Assembly (NCBI RefSeq): GCF_002188635.1 | Contig: NZ_NINX01000036.1 | Span: 124,001-188,000, forward strand | Source: Pigmentiphaga sp. NML030171 | GTDB taxonomy: Bacteria > Pseudomonadota > Gammaproteobacteria > Burkholderiales > Burkholderiaceae_B | Reading direction: 5' to 3' | Length of the DNA: 64,000 nucleotides | In this document: positions 26,144 to 36,356 of the stretch, piece by piece | How the letters are laid out: the number at the start of each line of letters is the position of its first letter | How positions within the stretch are numbered: the stretch's first letter is position 1 | Notes under the pieces: model-generated | The model's input: only the letters and a program-made list of their open reading frames with translations | The model's database searches: none | What the model was told of the DNA's origin: nothing | Translations under genes and position numbers: made by a program

Positions 26144-27649
26144 CTAGCGATGCTGTTCCTGCGCCGTGGTGGCCACCAGCCGCACAGCGGCCAGATCGGC
26201 GCCCGTCAGCACGCCTCCGCGGCCCAGCAAGCGGCCATGCTCCCAGTTGGACAACCCCAATTCCGGCTTGCCCAGCGCATACTGGCCATCCACCCATCGC
26301 GTGAAACCGTCGCCCACGAACGGCGCATCGATACGCAACCGGAAACGCTGGTGCGCCTGCGGATCGCTGGCGATCAGGCTGGCCACGAAACGGGGGCTGT
26401 AGCGATTGAACAGCGCCACCGCCTCGTCCACCGACTCCACCACCACCAGCGACAGTTCCGGCGTCTCTTCCCATTCCCACTCCTGCCCCAGCCGCGCCTC
26501 GGGCAACGGGCTGGCATAGGGCTCGTCCACGTCCCCCTCGGCACGCCGCACCAAGGTGCGGCGCCCGAACAGCTCCGCCGGCACGAAAGGCTGCGCCGAA
26601 GGCGTGACATGCAGGCGCGGTGCCCCGCTCAAGGCAGCCCCGGCCTCGTCGATGGCGCGCAGGAAGCGCGGCATCAGGTCCGCCACCCGCTCGCGCACGA
26701 TGCAGCACACGTTCAGCGTATTGCAGACCTTGCGGTCCAGCGAATGCCGCACCGCCCGCTCGAAACGCTCGCCGTCCGCGCTGGGATCCGCCACCAGCCA
26801 GGCGCCGCCCGTGCCATGCGCGCTGACCGGCACACCCGCCTGCCGCGCCACGCTGCTCAGCTGCATCACCGCCGTACCCGACCCCCGCGCCACCGCCAGC
26901 GCCAGCCGGTTGTCGCTGAACATCGCCCAGCCCGCCGCGCGGTCCTCGACCTCGACCAGGCTGACCGCCCCCTGCGGCAGCCCCGCCGCCTCCAGCGACG
27001 GCCGCAGCGCATGGCGCAAGAGCGCGCTGGCCGTGCCCAGCGCATCGCTGCCTATCCGCAGCACCGCCGTATTGCCGCTGGCCAACACCCCGCAGGCGTC
27101 CACCAGCACGTTCGGCCGGCCCTCGAACACGAAAGCCACCACGCCCAGCGGCACCCGCAGCACGTCGACCTGCCAGTCGCCATGGTCCACCCGGCCCAGC
27201 ACCCGGTCATCCTGCGCCGCCAGGCCCGGCCAGACCCGCAGCCCCTCGATCATCGCGGCGCGCATCTTGTCCGACACCTTCAACCGCGTCGTCGAACGGC
27301 CCCGCTGCTGCGCGCGCCGCACGTCCTCCTCGTTGGCCGCCACCACCTGCGCCCAGACCTCGTCGCGCTCCAGCGCGTCGGCGAAGGTCTCGTAGAACCG
27401 GTCCACCGCGCCCGGCCGTGCCTGCGCCAGCGCCTCGAAGGCCGCGCGCGCCTCGCCCACCCGTGCCCGGACCACCTCATCCACCTGCCCGGGAATCCGC
27501 AGCAGCGCCCCGCTTTCCTGCACCACCAGCAGCCGGTCACCCGCCTGGAAGGCGCGCGCCAGCTCCGCATCCACACGGGTATACCGGTTACCGCCGTAAG
27601 GAATCACCATCCCCGGTTCCAGGCGATCCAGGGTCCCTTGTTCGTTCAT
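26144..27649 (-). CDS. ProA-like aldehyde dehydrogenase family protein with N-terminal extension
   Basis: The 501-residue protein resembles gamma-glutamyl phosphate reductase from about residue 60: VPLGVVAFVFEGRPNVLVDACG, SGNTAVLRIGSDALGTA, the catalytic Cys in VCNTLNVCCI, and an FTRWVDGQYALGKPELGLS ending. It is longer than ProA (about 415-420 residues) because of an N-terminal 60-80 residue region with LEPGMVIPYGGNRYTRVD and LLVVQESGALLRIP. The substrate is uncertain: either a paralogue of ProA or another acyl-phosphate/aldehyde dehydrogenase. ATG at 27649 has AAGGAGAGCTTC upstream. It is followed by a DMT exporter, suggesting synthesis and export of the same metabolite. Confidence 0.8.
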   Translation of the reverse strand: MNEQGTLDRLEPGMVIPYGGNRYTRVDAELARAFQAGDRLLVVQESGALLRIPGQVDEVVRARVGEARAAFEALAQARPGAVDRFYETFADALERDEVWAQVVAANEEDVRRAQQRGRSTTRLKVSDKMRAAMIEGLRVWPGLAAQDDRVLGRVDHGDWQVDVLRVPLGVVAFVFEGRPNVLVDACGVLASGNTAVLRIGSDALGTASALLRHALRPSLEAAGLPQGAVSLVEVEDRAAGWAMFSDNRLALAVARGSGTAVMQLSSVARQAGVPVSAHGTGGAWLVADPSADGERFERAVRHSLDRKVCNTLNVCCIVRERVADLMPRFLRAIDEAGAALSGAPRLHVTPSAQPFVPAELFGRRTLVRRAEGDVDEPYASPLPEARLGQEWEWEETPELSLVVVESVDEAVALFNRYSPRFVASLIASDPQAHQRFRLRIDAPFVGDGFTRWVDGQYALGKPELGLSNWEHGRLLGRGGVLTGADLAAVRLVATTAQEQHR

Positions 27650-27864
27650 GAAGCTCTCCTTGGCCATTCCGCCGCCGCGCCCCATCCGGCGGATGGACGC
27701 GGCTCGGCCCGCATGGAAAGATATTACCCCGGCGCACCGGCCATTCCGGGGTGGAGGGCCTTGCTGCCGATCCCTTTGGCCCACCTATTCATTGGGTGCC
27801 CGCGTTCAAGAAATGGCCGGCCGGGCCGTAAGGGGGCCTGGCATCGGGTACAATGCGGGTCCGT

Positions 27865-27941
27865 CGGGGCGTAGCGCAGCCTGGTAGCGCATCTGCTTTG
27901 GGAGCAGAGGGTCGCGAGTTCGAATCCCGCCGCCCCGACCA
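27865..27941 (+). tRNA. tRNA-Pro (anticodon TGG)
   Basis: The acceptor stem is CGGGGCG/CGCCCCG with A73 and encoded CCA; the D-arm is GCGCAGCCTGGTAGCGC; the anticodon loop TTTGGGA gives TGG; the T-arm is TCGCGAGTTCGAATCCCGC. TACAAT 11-16 bases upstream could be its -10. Confidence 0.97.
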
Positions 27942-27949
27942 ATGAAATC

Positions 27950-27984
27950 AAGGCCTTAGACGCTTTCACCCGTCTAAGGCCTTT
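27950..27984 (+). terminator. Rho-independent terminator of tRNA-Pro
   Basis: AAGGCCTTAGACG and CGTCTAAGGCCTT form a perfect 13-bp stem around an 8-base loop, followed by TTGTCTTGTC. It begins 9 bp after the CCA end of the tRNA. Confidence 0.85.
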
Positions 27985-28099
27985 GTCTTGTCCGGCTGGT
28001 GGGTAAACCAATGGGTACATCGCCGCGAAAACATGGGCTGGCTGGCGGACCGCCGCAAAGGAAGTCCAGAGGCGCACGCCCGGTTCGCAGACTGAGTCG

Positions 28100-29221
28100 T
28101 CAACGGTCTCCCCACACCTCCCGTGCCGTCTCCAGCACCAGCTTCAGCTTGTCGCGCTGGGCCGCCACGGCGATGTCATTGCCGTGCACCGTACTGGCAA
28201 AGCCGCACTGCGGCGACAGCGCGAGCTGTTCCAGTGGTGCATGGCGCGCGGCCTCGTCGATGCGGCGTTTCAAGTCGTCCTTGGACTCCAGTGCGCCGAA
28301 CTTCGTGCTGACCAGGCCAAGCACGGCGATCTTGCCCTTGGGCAGGAAGCGCAACGGCCGGAAGTCGCCGCTGCGGTCGTCGTCGTATTCCAGGAAGTAG
28401 GCGTCGACGTTCATCTCGGCCAGCAGGGCCTCGGCCACCGGCTCGTAGCCGCCGCTGGCGGCGAAGGTGCTCTTGAAATTGCCCCGGCACAGGTGGATGG
28501 CCAGGACCATGCCTTCGGGCTTGTAGGCCGCGACCTTGTTGATGAACCGGGCGTAGCGGTGCGGCAGTTCGTCGGGATCGTCGCCCCGGCCGGAGGCGGC
28601 GGCGCGCATGCGGGCGTCGCACAGATAGGCCAGGTTGGTGTCGTCGAGCTGCACGTAGCGGCATCCGGCGGCCGCGAGCGATTTCAGTTCGTCGCCGTAG
28701 GCGCGGGCGACGTCGTCGTAGAAGTCGGGATCGAGTTCGGGATAGTGCTTCGCGCTGATGCCGGCGCGGCCGCCGCGGAAGTGCAGCATGGTCGGCGATG
28801 GGATCGCCACCTTGCCGACGCTACCGGGCGACAACTGGCCTTGCAGGTATTCGAAGTCGGCGCGCTGGATGTCGGCCACGTGGCGCACCTTGTCGACCAC
28901 GCTGATGACGGGCGGCGCGAGTTCGGTCTTGCCGTCGGCGCGCTGCACCGCGACCGGCTCGCCGCTGGACACGCCGCCCAGCCGGCGCAGGAAGTCGACG
29001 TGGAAATAGGTCCGGCGGAACTCGCCGTCGGTGATGCTTTTCAGGCCGACGTCTTCCTGGAACCTGACGATTTCGGCGATGGCGCGGTCTTCGACGCGCC
29101 GCAGTTCCTCGGCCGTGATCTCGCCCTTGGCATGGCGGTCGCGCGCCTGGATCAGGTAAACGGGGCGCAGAAAGCTGCCGACGTGGTCGGCGCGGAACGG
29201 GGGGTTCAGGGGCAGGCTCAT
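28100..29221 (-). CDS. Cobalamin-independent methionine synthase II family protein (MetE C-terminal-like)
   Basis: This 373-residue protein matches the catalytic barrel of MetE rather than the full enzyme. The zinc ligands are recognisable: His and Cys in AIHLCRGN, Glu in YFLEYDD and Cys in LSPQCGFAS, the same His-x-Cys/Glu/Cys set as in MetE. Such half-length proteins can transfer methyl groups from other donors to thiols, or replace MetE in methionine synthesis. It begins with ATG at 29221, 4 bp after the metE stop, so it is the second gene of a metE operon likely to be controlled by MetR. Confidence 0.87.
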   Translation of the reverse strand: MSLPLNPPFRADHVGSFLRPVYLIQARDRHAKGEITAEELRRVEDRAIAEIVRFQEDVGLKSITDGEFRRTYFHVDFLRRLGGVSSGEPVAVQRADGKTELAPPVISVVDKVRHVADIQRADFEYLQGQLSPGSVGKVAIPSPTMLHFRGGRAGISAKHYPELDPDFYDDVARAYGDELKSLAAAGCRYVQLDDTNLAYLCDARMRAAASGRGDDPDELPHRYARFINKVAAYKPEGMVLAIHLCRGNFKSTFAASGGYEPVAEALLAEMNVDAYFLEYDDDRSGDFRPLRFLPKGKIAVLGLVSTKFGALESKDDLKRRIDEAARHAPLEQLALSPQCGFASTVHGNDIAVAAQRDKLKLVLETAREVWGDR

Positions 29222-29225
29222 GTTC

Positions 29226-31520
29226 TTACCTCGCTTGCTGGCGCAGGGTCCGGGCGGCGGCCACCATGTTGGTCAGCGCGGGGATGACCTCGGCCCACTG
29301 GCGGGTCTTCAGGCCGCAGTCCGGGTTGACCCACAGGCGTTCGGCCGGCACGCGCTCGGCCGCCTTGCGCATCAGTTGCACGATATGCGCCTCGGTCGGG
29401 ATGTTGGGCGAATGGATGTCGTAGACGCCGGGCCCGATCTCGTTCGGGTACTTGAAGTCGTCGAAGGCATCCAGCAGTTCCATGTCCGAGCGCGAAGTCT
29501 CGATGGTGATCACGTCGGCGTCCATGTCGGTGATGGCGTGGATGATGTCGTTGAACTCCGAATAGCACATGTGGGTATGGATCTGGGTCTCGTCGCCCAC
29601 GCCGTTGGCGGCGATGCGGAACGATTCAACCGCCCAGTCCAGGTATTCCCGCCATTGCGCGCGGCGCAGCGGCAGCCCCTCGCGCAGCGCGGCCTCGTCG
29701 ACCTGGATCACGCGGATGCCGGCACGCTCCAGATCCTGCACTTCGGCGCGGATGGCCAGCGCAAGCTGGCGGCACGACACCGAGCGCGGCTGGTCGTCGC
29801 GCACGAAGGACCAGTTCAGGATGGTGACCGGGCCGGTCAGCATGCCCTTCATCGGCTTGTCGGTCAGCGACTGCGCGTACCTGATCCATTCGACGGTCAT
29901 CGCCCGGGGACGGCTGATGTCGCCGAACAGGATGGGGGGCTTCACGCAGCGGGACCCGTAGGACTGCACCCAGCCGAACTGGCTGAACACATATCCTTCG
30001 AGCTGTTCGCCGAAGTACTCGACCATGTCGTTGCGTTCGGCTTCGCCATGCACCAGCACGTCCAGGCCCAGGGCTTCCTGCTCGCGCACGCTGCGGCCGA
30101 TCTCGGCCCGCATGGCGGCCAGGTAGCCGGCCTCGTCCAGCGCGCCGGCCTTGTACTGGCTGCGCGCCTGGCGGATCTCGGCGGTCTGCGGGAATGAACC
30201 GATGGTGGTGGTCGGGAAGGCCGGCAGCTTCAGCAGGGCGGACTGCTTCGCGGCCCGTTCGGCGTAGGCATGCTGTCGCCGTCCCATGTCGGCCGTCAGG
30301 CTCGCGACGGCTTTCTTGACGGTCGGATTGTTCACGCGCGGCGATGCCCGCCGCGCCTCGATCGCGGCATGATTGGCGGATAACGCCGCCTGCGCCGCGG
30401 CACGCCCCTCGCGCAGCGCTATCGCCAGCACGTTGAGTTCGTCGAGTTTCTGCAGCGCGAAAGCCAGCCACTGCTTGACCTCGGCATCCAGCTTCTGTTC
30501 GCTGTCCAGGTCCACCGGCACGTGCAGCAGCGAGCAGGACGGCGCGATCCACAGGCGCTCGCCCAGCTGCGCGGCCACCGGCACCAGCCAGTCCAGCACG
30601 CCATCCAGGTCGGTCTTCCAGATGTTGCGGCCGTTGATCACGCCCAGCGACACCACGCGATCGGCCGGCAGGCCGGCGATCAGCGGCTCGACTTCCCCGC
30701 GCGCGTTGACCGTGTCCAGGTGCACGCCCTGCACGGGCAGTTCGCACACCAGCGGCAGGTTCTCCTGGAGCTGGCCGAAATACGTGGCCAGCAGCAGCTT
30801 CACCGGGCCGCCGGCGAACGCGGCATAGGCGGTGCGGAAGGCCTCGCGCCAGGCGGGAGCCAGTTCGGTGACCAGCACCGGCTCGTCGATCTGCACCCAT
30901 TCGGCTCCCTGAGCGGCCAGCGTGGCCAGCAGTTCGACGTACGCGGGCAACAGGCGCGGCAACAGCGCGAGCTTGTCGGAGTCGTCCTTGGCCTTGCCCA
31001 GCCACAGGTAGGTGACCGGGCCGATGACGACCGGCTTACCCTTGACGCCTTGCGCGCGGGCCTCGGCCAGTTGTTCGACGTAGCGCGAGGCGTCCAGCTT
31101 GAACGTCGTGTCGGCCGTGAACTCGGGGACGATGTAGTGGTAGTTCGTATCGAACCACTTCGTCATTTCGCCGGCGGCAACCCCGCCGCAGCACGCGGCA
31201 TGTTCTTCCGCGGCCCCGGCCGAGCGGCCGCGCGCGACGCGAAAGTAATTGTCCAGCGCATCGCCATGAAAGCCTTGCACGCGCGCCGGCAGGTTACCCA
31301 GCGTGAAGCTCATGTCCAGCACCTGGTCGTAGAACGCGAAATCGCCTACCGGCGCCAGGTCCAGGCCCTTCTGGCTGGCCCAGTTCAACTGGCGCAGCCT
31401 CGCGCCGAGCGCCTTCAGCTCGTCGCGCGAGGACTCGCCCCTCCAGTAGCGCTCGAGCCCGAACTTGAGTTCGCGCTTGGCGCCGATGCGCGGAAAACCT
31501 AGGTTGTGAGTGGTGACCAT
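29226..31520 (-). CDS. metE: Cobalamin-independent methionine synthase
   Basis: The 764-residue enzyme has both MetE halves: N-terminal [23 protein letters not shown], and the catalytic barrel with [12 protein letters not shown], zinc ligands His and Cys in [10 protein letters not shown], Glu in [11 protein letters not shown] and Cys in NPDCGLKTR. It transfers the methyl group of 5-methyltetrahydropteroyl-triglutamate to homocysteine without B12. ATG at 31520 is chosen; ATG at 31532 is also possible and neither has a strong ribosome site. It is divergent from metR with a 134-bp shared region, the classic MetR-controlled layout. Confidence 0.95.
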   Translation of the reverse strand: MVTTHNLGFPRIGAKRELKFGLERYWRGESSRDELKALGARLRQLNWASQKGLDLAPVGDFAFYDQVLDMSFTLGNLPARVQGFHGDALDNYFRVARGRSAGAAEEHAACCGGVAAGEMTKWFDTNYHYIVPEFTADTTFKLDASRYVEQLAEARAQGVKGKPVVIGPVTYLWLGKAKDDSDKLALLPRLLPAYVELLATLAAQGAEWVQIDEPVLVTELAPAWREAFRTAYAAFAGGPVKLLLATYFGQLQENLPLVCELPVQGVHLDTVNARGEVEPLIAGLPADRVVSLGVINGRNIWKTDLDGVLDWLVPVAAQLGERLWIAPSCSLLHVPVDLDSEQKLDAEVKQWLAFALQKLDELNVLAIALREGRAAAQAALSANHAAIEARRASPRVNNPTVKKAVASLTADMGRRQHAYAERAAKQSALLKLPAFPTTTIGSFPQTAEIRQARSQYKAGALDEAGYLAAMRAEIGRSVREQEALGLDVLVHGEAERNDMVEYFGEQLEGYVFSQFGWVQSYGSRCVKPPILFGDISRPRAMTVEWIRYAQSLTDKPMKGMLTGPVTILNWSFVRDDQPRSVSCRQLALAIRAEVQDLERAGIRVIQVDEAALREGLPLRRAQWREYLDWAVESFRIAANGVGDETQIHTHMCYSEFNDIIHAITDMDADVITIETSRSDMELLDAFDDFKYPNEIGPGVYDIHSPNIPTEAHIVQLMRKAAERVPAERLWVNPDCGLKTRQWAEVIPALTNMVAAARTLRQQAR

Positions 31521-31589
31521 GTGAACTGCCATCCAATGAATGAGTGCGCGAAACGACGCGGGAAGGCAGTCATGATAGGGACATCGATC

Positions 31590-31616
31590 GATGAAATAAA
31601 ATGGCATTATTTCATC
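31590..31616. promoter_or_regulatory. Operator in the metE-metR intergenic region
   Basis: GATGAAATAA and TTATTTCATC form a perfect 10-bp inverted repeat with a 7-bp centre, in an AT-rich patch between the divergent genes. It contains TGAA and TTCA half-sites like those of MetR, though spaced more widely than the classic TGAA-N5-TTCA. It probably binds the LysR-type regulator encoded next to it. Confidence 0.6.
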
Positions 31617-31654
31617 TATCCATTATATTTATTCATTAATTGCCGGGTACCCCC

Positions 31655-32563
31655 ATGCTCGAACGCATACACCTCGTCATCATCCGGGAAGTCGACCGCC
31701 AGGGATCGCTGACCGCCGCCGCCGGCACGCTGCATCTGACGCAATCCGCGCTCAGCCACACCGTCAAGAAGATCGAGCAACAACTGGGCACGCCGATCTG
31801 GGACCGCGAAGGCCGCAGCCTGCGGCTGACCCAGGCCGGCCAGTATCTGCTCGCGCTGGCCGAGCGGCTGCTGCCGCAGTTCGAGCACGCCGAGTCGCGC
31901 ATGAAGCAGTACGCGGCGGGCGAGCGCGGCACCCTGCGCATCGGCATGGAATGCCATCCGTGCTACCAGTGGCTGCTCAAGGTGGTGTCGCCCTATCTGG
32001 CGCGCTGGCCCGACGTGGACGTGGACGTCAAGCAACGCTTCCAGTTCGGCGGCATCGGCGCCCTGTTCGGCTACGACATCGACATCCTCGTCACGCCCGA
32101 CCCGCTCAGGCGCCCTGGCCTGCGCTTCGATCCGGTGTTCGATTACGAGCAGGTGCTGGTCGTGGCGGAGAACCATCCCTTCGCCACGCTGCGCTACGTC
32201 AAGCCCGACCAGCTCGCGGACGAGACGCTGATCACCTACCCGGTCGAGACCGACCGCCTCGACATCTACAACCAGTTCCTGCGCCCCGCCGGCGTCGCGC
32301 CGCGCCGGCACAAGACCATCGAGACGACGGACATCATGCTGCAGATGGTGGCCAGCAACCGCGGAGTGGCGGCCTTGCCGCGCTGGCTGGCCGAGGAATA
32401 CGCCGACCGCATGCCCGTGGCGAGCGTGAAGCTGGGCAAGGACGGCATCGCCAAGCAGATCTTCCTGGGCACGCGCGAGGCCGACGCCGGCATCGACTAC
32501 CTGGCTTCGTTCGTGGCCTACGCGCGGGGGTCGATGGCGCAGGCGCCGCGTCCGCGACGCTGA
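31655..32563 (+). CDS. metR: LysR-type regulator MetR
   Basis: The 302-residue protein has an N-terminal LysR helix-turn-helix (REVDRQGSLTAAAGTLHLTQ, SALSHTVKKIEQQLG) and a co-inducer domain that contains MECHPCYQWL and QRFQFGGIGALFGYDIDILV, characteristic of MetR. MetR senses homocysteine and activates metE. Position and divergence from metE support this. ATG at 31655 is preferred over a GTG-type start 15 bp upstream. Confidence 0.93.
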   Translation: MLERIHLVIIREVDRQGSLTAAAGTLHLTQSALSHTVKKIEQQLGTPIWDREGRSLRLTQAGQYLLALAERLLPQFEHAESRMKQYAAGERGTLRIGMECHPCYQWLLKVVSPYLARWPDVDVDVKQRFQFGGIGALFGYDIDILVTPDPLRRPGLRFDPVFDYEQVLVVAENHPFATLRYVKPDQLADETLITYPVETDRLDIYNQFLRPAGVAPRRHKTIETTDIMLQMVASNRGVAALPRWLAEEYADRMPVASVKLGKDGIAKQIFLGTREADAGIDYLASFVAYARGSMAQAPRPRR

Positions 32564-32645
32564 TCGCGACGGCGGGGCGGTATCGCCGACTGGACCGGAA
32601 AGTGTTACAAGATGCTTCCGAAATAATCAACAAGAGGACAGTCGC

Positions 32646-34580
32646 ATGCCCGCCCCCAATCTCCCGGCTTTCCGCATCTTCGCGGCTCGCCTGCGATCGG
32701 CATTCGCCGTCGCGGCGCTGGCCTTGCTCGTCGTCAGTTGCGGGGGGTCCGGCAGCCAGCCGGCCGCCAAGGCGGACATCACCCTGCTCGTCTACATGAT
32801 GGGCACCAACCTCGAAAGCGAAAACGGCGCGGCCACCGGCAACATCGCCGAGATGCAGAGCGTCGCGCCCAGTGACCGGGTGAACGTCGTGCTGACCACC
32901 GGCGCCGCCGACAAGGATGGCTGGCGCACCGTACAGCGCAAGCGCGTACGCGGCCAGCAGGTCGAATTGCTGGACGACCTGGGCGCCGTGGACATGGGCA
33001 GCGCCCAGACCTTGCGGGACTTCCTCGCCTGGGGCATGAAGACCTACCCGGCCGAACGAACCATGCTCGTGCTATGGGACCACGGCGGCGGCCCCAACCG
33101 GGGCATAGGTTCCGACCCGTTCACCAACAACGCGCTGTCGCTGGACGACATACGCGGCGCGCTGGCCCCCGCCACCCAGGCTTCCGGGCGCAAGCTCGCC
33201 CTGGTAGGCTTCGATGCCTGCCTGATGGGCTCGGTGGAAGTCGGGCAGGCCCTGGCTCCCTATGCGGACTACATGATCGCGTCGCAGGAGCTCGAGCCCG
33301 GCACCGGCCAGGACTGGGCCGCGCTGGTGTCGCACCTGACCCGGTCCCCCACGGACAGCACCGAAGCCTTCGGCCGCACCATCGTCGACGCTTTCATCGC
33401 CAAGCAGTTGAAGGAAGATCCCGCGGCCGAAGCCACGCTGTCGCTGGTGGACCTGAGCCGGATAGGCGAAGTTGGCGCCGCGCTGGCCGACATCGGCGCC
33501 ACGCTGAACGGGCAACTGGCCGCCGACCCGGTGCAGACCTGGCTGGACATCGCCGAGGCCCGCGCCAAGGCATTCATCTTCGGCTCGGTCCTGCTGTCCC
33601 CCGGCCCCGCGGAACTGGTCGACCTGCGCATGTTCGACTGGAACGGCATCAGGCTGGCCGACGGACAGCGGGAAAGACTGACGCAAGCCCTGGAGCGCGC
33701 CGTGGTCCACCAGAAGCACACCGCGGCCTTCTCCAACCTGGCCGGCCTGACGTTCTACCTGCCGCAGCGCGTCGCCGAGACATCGGCCGACACGAAGACC
33801 TACGCCTCGCTGGCCTTCCTGCCCGAGGCGCAGCGCGGCTTCATCCGGCAGCATTCCGACGTCGGCACCGACAATACCAAGCTGCCGCTGCCCACCGTCG
33901 GCGCCATCGACTGGCACGATGGCTCGCCGACCGCCCCGACCTCGGTCGACGCGCCCTTGAATGCCGTGGACCGGGCGCTCGTGGCCCGCGATTTCGCCGC
34001 GGTCCAGGACGCTTCCGGCTGGATCACCGCCATCAAGCCGCTGACGGACAGCACCGTCGACAAGCTTGTCGACCCGTCTTTCATGCAAGGCTGGTTCAAC
34101 CTGGACGACGCCGGCACGCCCATCTATTTTTCCGCGCTTCCCGACGGCATGCGCTTTGCGGTCGACGCTCCCGAGAACTTCCTGATTCCCGTCACGCTGC
34201 ACATTCCCCCGCCCAGCGACGCCGATGATGACGACAACCTGCAGCGGGGCCTCCTGATCGTATCGGACGCCGCCGAACCAGGCGTCCTGCGCATCACCGG
34301 GTTCCTGAGCGCACTGGCGAACAACAACTCCGCCGGGGTGGCACGCCCCCAAGGCCTGCCGGAGAATGCCCGCGCGCAACCCCTCTGGCTGGCACAGGAC
34401 GAGAACGACCTCGGCCACTGGATCGCGCCGCCAGCCGCCGCCGACGTGCCGTTCGTGCCCATCACCCCGGGCCAGCGGATCTCCCGTGGAACGCGCGAGC
34501 CGCTGCCCGCGGGTGCCAAGGCTCGCCTGGGCATCGTGGACGTGCGGGGCTGGATCAGCCTGAATCCGCTCATCTATTGA
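32646..34580 (+). CDS. Clostripain-family (C11) cysteine peptidase, lipoprotein
   Basis: This 644-residue protein has a signal peptide with lipobox VVSC (Cys32) and a C11 peptidase domain: ADITLLVYMMGTNLESENG, catalytic His146 in WDHGGG and Cys192 in GFDACLMGSVEV. C11 enzymes cleave after basic residues and are often activated by self-cleavage. A C-terminal region of more than 250 residues has no name I can give. It is 82 bp after metR on the same strand, but likely independently transcribed. It is convergent with pstB, 108 bp away. A surface or periplasmic location is expected. Confidence 0.85.
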   Translation: MPAPNLPAFRIFAARLRSAFAVAALALLVVSCGGSGSQPAAKADITLLVYMMGTNLESENGAATGNIAEMQSVAPSDRVNVVLTTGAADKDGWRTVQRKRVRGQQVELLDDLGAVDMGSAQTLRDFLAWGMKTYPAERTMLVLWDHGGGPNRGIGSDPFTNNALSLDDIRGALAPATQASGRKLALVGFDACLMGSVEVGQALAPYADYMIASQELEPGTGQDWAALVSHLTRSPTDSTEAFGRTIVDAFIAKQLKEDPAAEATLSLVDLSRIGEVGAALADIGATLNGQLAADPVQTWLDIAEARAKAFIFGSVLLSPGPAELVDLRMFDWNGIRLADGQRERLTQALERAVVHQKHTAAFSNLAGLTFYLPQRVAETSADTKTYASLAFLPEAQRGFIRQHSDVGTDNTKLPLPTVGAIDWHDGSPTAPTSVDAPLNAVDRALVARDFAAVQDASGWITAIKPLTDSTVDKLVDPSFMQGWFNLDDAGTPIYFSALPDGMRFAVDAPENFLIPVTLHIPPPSDADDDDNLQRGLLIVSDAAEPGVLRITGFLSALANNNSAGVARPQGLPENARAQPLWLAQDENDLGHWIAPPAAADVPFVPITPGQRISRGTREPLPAGAKARLGIVDVRGWISLNPLIY

Positions 34581-34688
34581 ACGCGGCGACGCTCGGGGGG
34601 GCGCCCGGGTGGGAAGGCGGCTGCCACCGGCCGCCCGCGCGGCGCGACCGGTTCCTTGAGCGGATACCGGCGCGCGGAGCCGGAAGGC

Positions 34689-35465
34689 TCAGCCGAAACG
34701 GCCGGTGATGTAGTCTTCCGTCGCCTTCTTGGTCGGCTTGATGAAGATCTGGTCCGTCACGCCGAATTCGACCAGCTCGCCCAGGTACATGTAGGCGGTG
34801 TAGTCGGAACAGCGCGCCGCCTGCTGCATGTTGTGGGTAACGATGACCACCGTGTAGTCGTTCTTCAGTTCGGCGATCAGTTCCTCGATCTTGGCCGTGG
34901 AGATCGGGTCCAGGGCCGAGCACGGTTCGTCCAGCAGCAGGACCTCGGGCTTGATGGCGATGCCGCGCGCGATGCACAGGCGCTGCTGCTGCCCGCCCGA
35001 CAGGCTGTGGCCGCTCTGGTGCAGCTTGTTCTTGGCTTCTTCCCACAGCGCGGCCTTGGTCAGGGCCCATTCCACCCGCTCGTCCATCTCGCCCTTGCTC
35101 AGGTTCTCGAACAGGCGCACGCCGAAGGCGATGTTGTCGTAGATGCTCATCGGGAACGGCGTGGGCTTCTGGAACACCATGCCGACCTTGGCGCGGATCA
35201 GCGAGATGTCCATTTTCGAGGTCAGCAGGTTCTCGCCGTCCATGTTGATCTGGCCTTCCGCGCGTTGCTCGGGATAGAGCTCGAACATGCGGTTGAAGGT
35301 GCGCAGCAGCGTCGACTTGCCGCAGCCCGACGGACCGATGAAGGCCGTGACCTGCTTCTCGGGAATCTGCATGCTGACGTTGCGCAGGGCGTGGAATTTC
35401 CCGTAGTAGAAGTTCAGGTTCTTGACTTCCAGCTTGGGATTCGAAATGTTGACGATGTTTTCCAT
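34689..35465 (-). CDS. pstB: Phosphate ABC transporter ATP-binding protein
   Basis: The 258-residue ATPase has Walker [22 protein letters not shown] (the PstB-specific segment after the Q-loop), signature LSGGQQQRL, Walker [14 protein letters not shown] and H-loop THNM. It powers PstSCA. It is the last gene of pstSCAB; no phoU gene follows, since the next gene is convergent. ATG at 35465 lies 24 bp after pstA. Confidence 0.97.
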   Translation of the reverse strand: MENIVNISNPKLEVKNLNFYYGKFHALRNVSMQIPEKQVTAFIGPSGCGKSTLLRTFNRMFELYPEQRAEGQINMDGENLLTSKMDISLIRAKVGMVFQKPTPFPMSIYDNIAFGVRLFENLSKGEMDERVEWALTKAALWEEAKNKLHQSGHSLSGGQQQRLCIARGIAIKPEVLLLDEPCSALDPISTAKIEELIAELKNDYTVVIVTHNMQQAARCSDYTAYMYLGELVEFGVTDQIFIKPTKKATEDYITGRFG

Positions 35466-35489
35466 GGCGTGTCCGGTTTGTCGCGGGCG

Positions 35490-36347
35490 TCAGGCGGCCT
35501 GTTTGCGGAACATGATGCGAGCAATGATGTTGATGGCCAGGACCAGCAGCGTGATCAGCGTCGCGCCGGCCCAGGCCAGGCGCTGCCAGTCGGCGAAGGG
35601 GCTCATCGCGAACTGGAAGATCGTGACGGGCAGGTTGGCCATGGGAGCGTTCATGTTGAACGACAGGAACTGGTTGTTCAGCGCGGTGAACAGCAGCGGC
35701 GCGGTCTCGCCGGCGATGCGGGCCACGGCCAGCAGGATGCCGGTGACGATACCCGAACGCGCGGCGCGATAGCACACCATGGTGATCATCTTCCAGTGCG
35801 GGCAGCCCAGCGCGATGCAAGCCTCGCGCAGGCTGTTGGGCACCAGCTTGAGCATGTCGTCGGTGGTGCGGACCACGACCGGGATCACGATCACGGCCAG
35901 GGCCAGCGTGCCCGCCCAGCCCGAGAAGTGCTGGATGCGCGCGACGAACACGGTATAGATGAACAGGCCGATCACGATCGACGGCGCGGACAGCAGCACG
36001 TCGTTGATGAAGCGCGTGGCCGGGGCCAGCCAGCCGCGCTGGCCGTACTCGGCCAGGTAGGTGCCGGCCAGGATGCCGATGGGCGTGCCGATCAGCGTGC
36101 CCATGCCGGCCATCATGACGCTGCCCAGCAGCGCGTTGAGCAGGCCGCCGTTCTGCCCCGGAGGAGGCGTGATCTCGGTGAACAGCGCGGGCGATATCGC
36201 CGCGGCGCCCTTGGACAGCAAGGTCAGGATGATCCAGAACAGCCAGAAGAGACCGAACACCAGGGCGACCGCCGACAGGGTCAGCATGACCTTGTTGGTC
36301 AGCCGGCGGCGGCGGTAGACGGAGTTCTGCATGGTGATGACGGACAT
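35490..36347 (-). CDS. pstA: Phosphate ABC transporter permease
   Basis: The 285-residue permease has six membrane helices, the PstA signature [18 protein letters not shown] near residue 58, [14 protein letters not shown], and the coupling loop [14 protein letters not shown]. It works with PstC. ATG at 36347 follows the pstC stop by 9 bp. Confidence 0.97.
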   Translation of the reverse strand: MSVITMQNSVYRRRRLTNKVMLTLSAVALVFGLFWLFWIILTLLSKGAAAISPALFTEITPPPGQNGGLLNALLGSVMMAGMGTLIGTPIGILAGTYLAEYGQRGWLAPATRFINDVLLSAPSIVIGLFIYTVFVARIQHFSGWAGTLALAVIVIPVVVRTTDDMLKLVPNSLREACIALGCPHWKMITMVCYRAARSGIVTGILLAVARIAGETAPLLFTALNNQFLSFNMNAPMANLPVTIFQFAMSPFADWQRLAWAGATLITLLVLAINIIARIMFRKQAA

Positions 36348-36356
36348 CGCGGCTCC

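Noticed and set aside
27942-28099. Possible integrated-element scar at the 3' end of tRNA-Pro
   Set aside because: There is no integrase gene, no repeat of the tRNA 3' end nearby, and the sequence is explained by a clean terminator followed by the downstream region of the MetE-like gene.
31521-31654. Cobalamin or SAM riboswitch upstream of metE
   Set aside because: The 134-bp gap is shared with metR and is too short for a cobalamin riboswitch; no SAM riboswitch core was seen. MetR control explains the layout.
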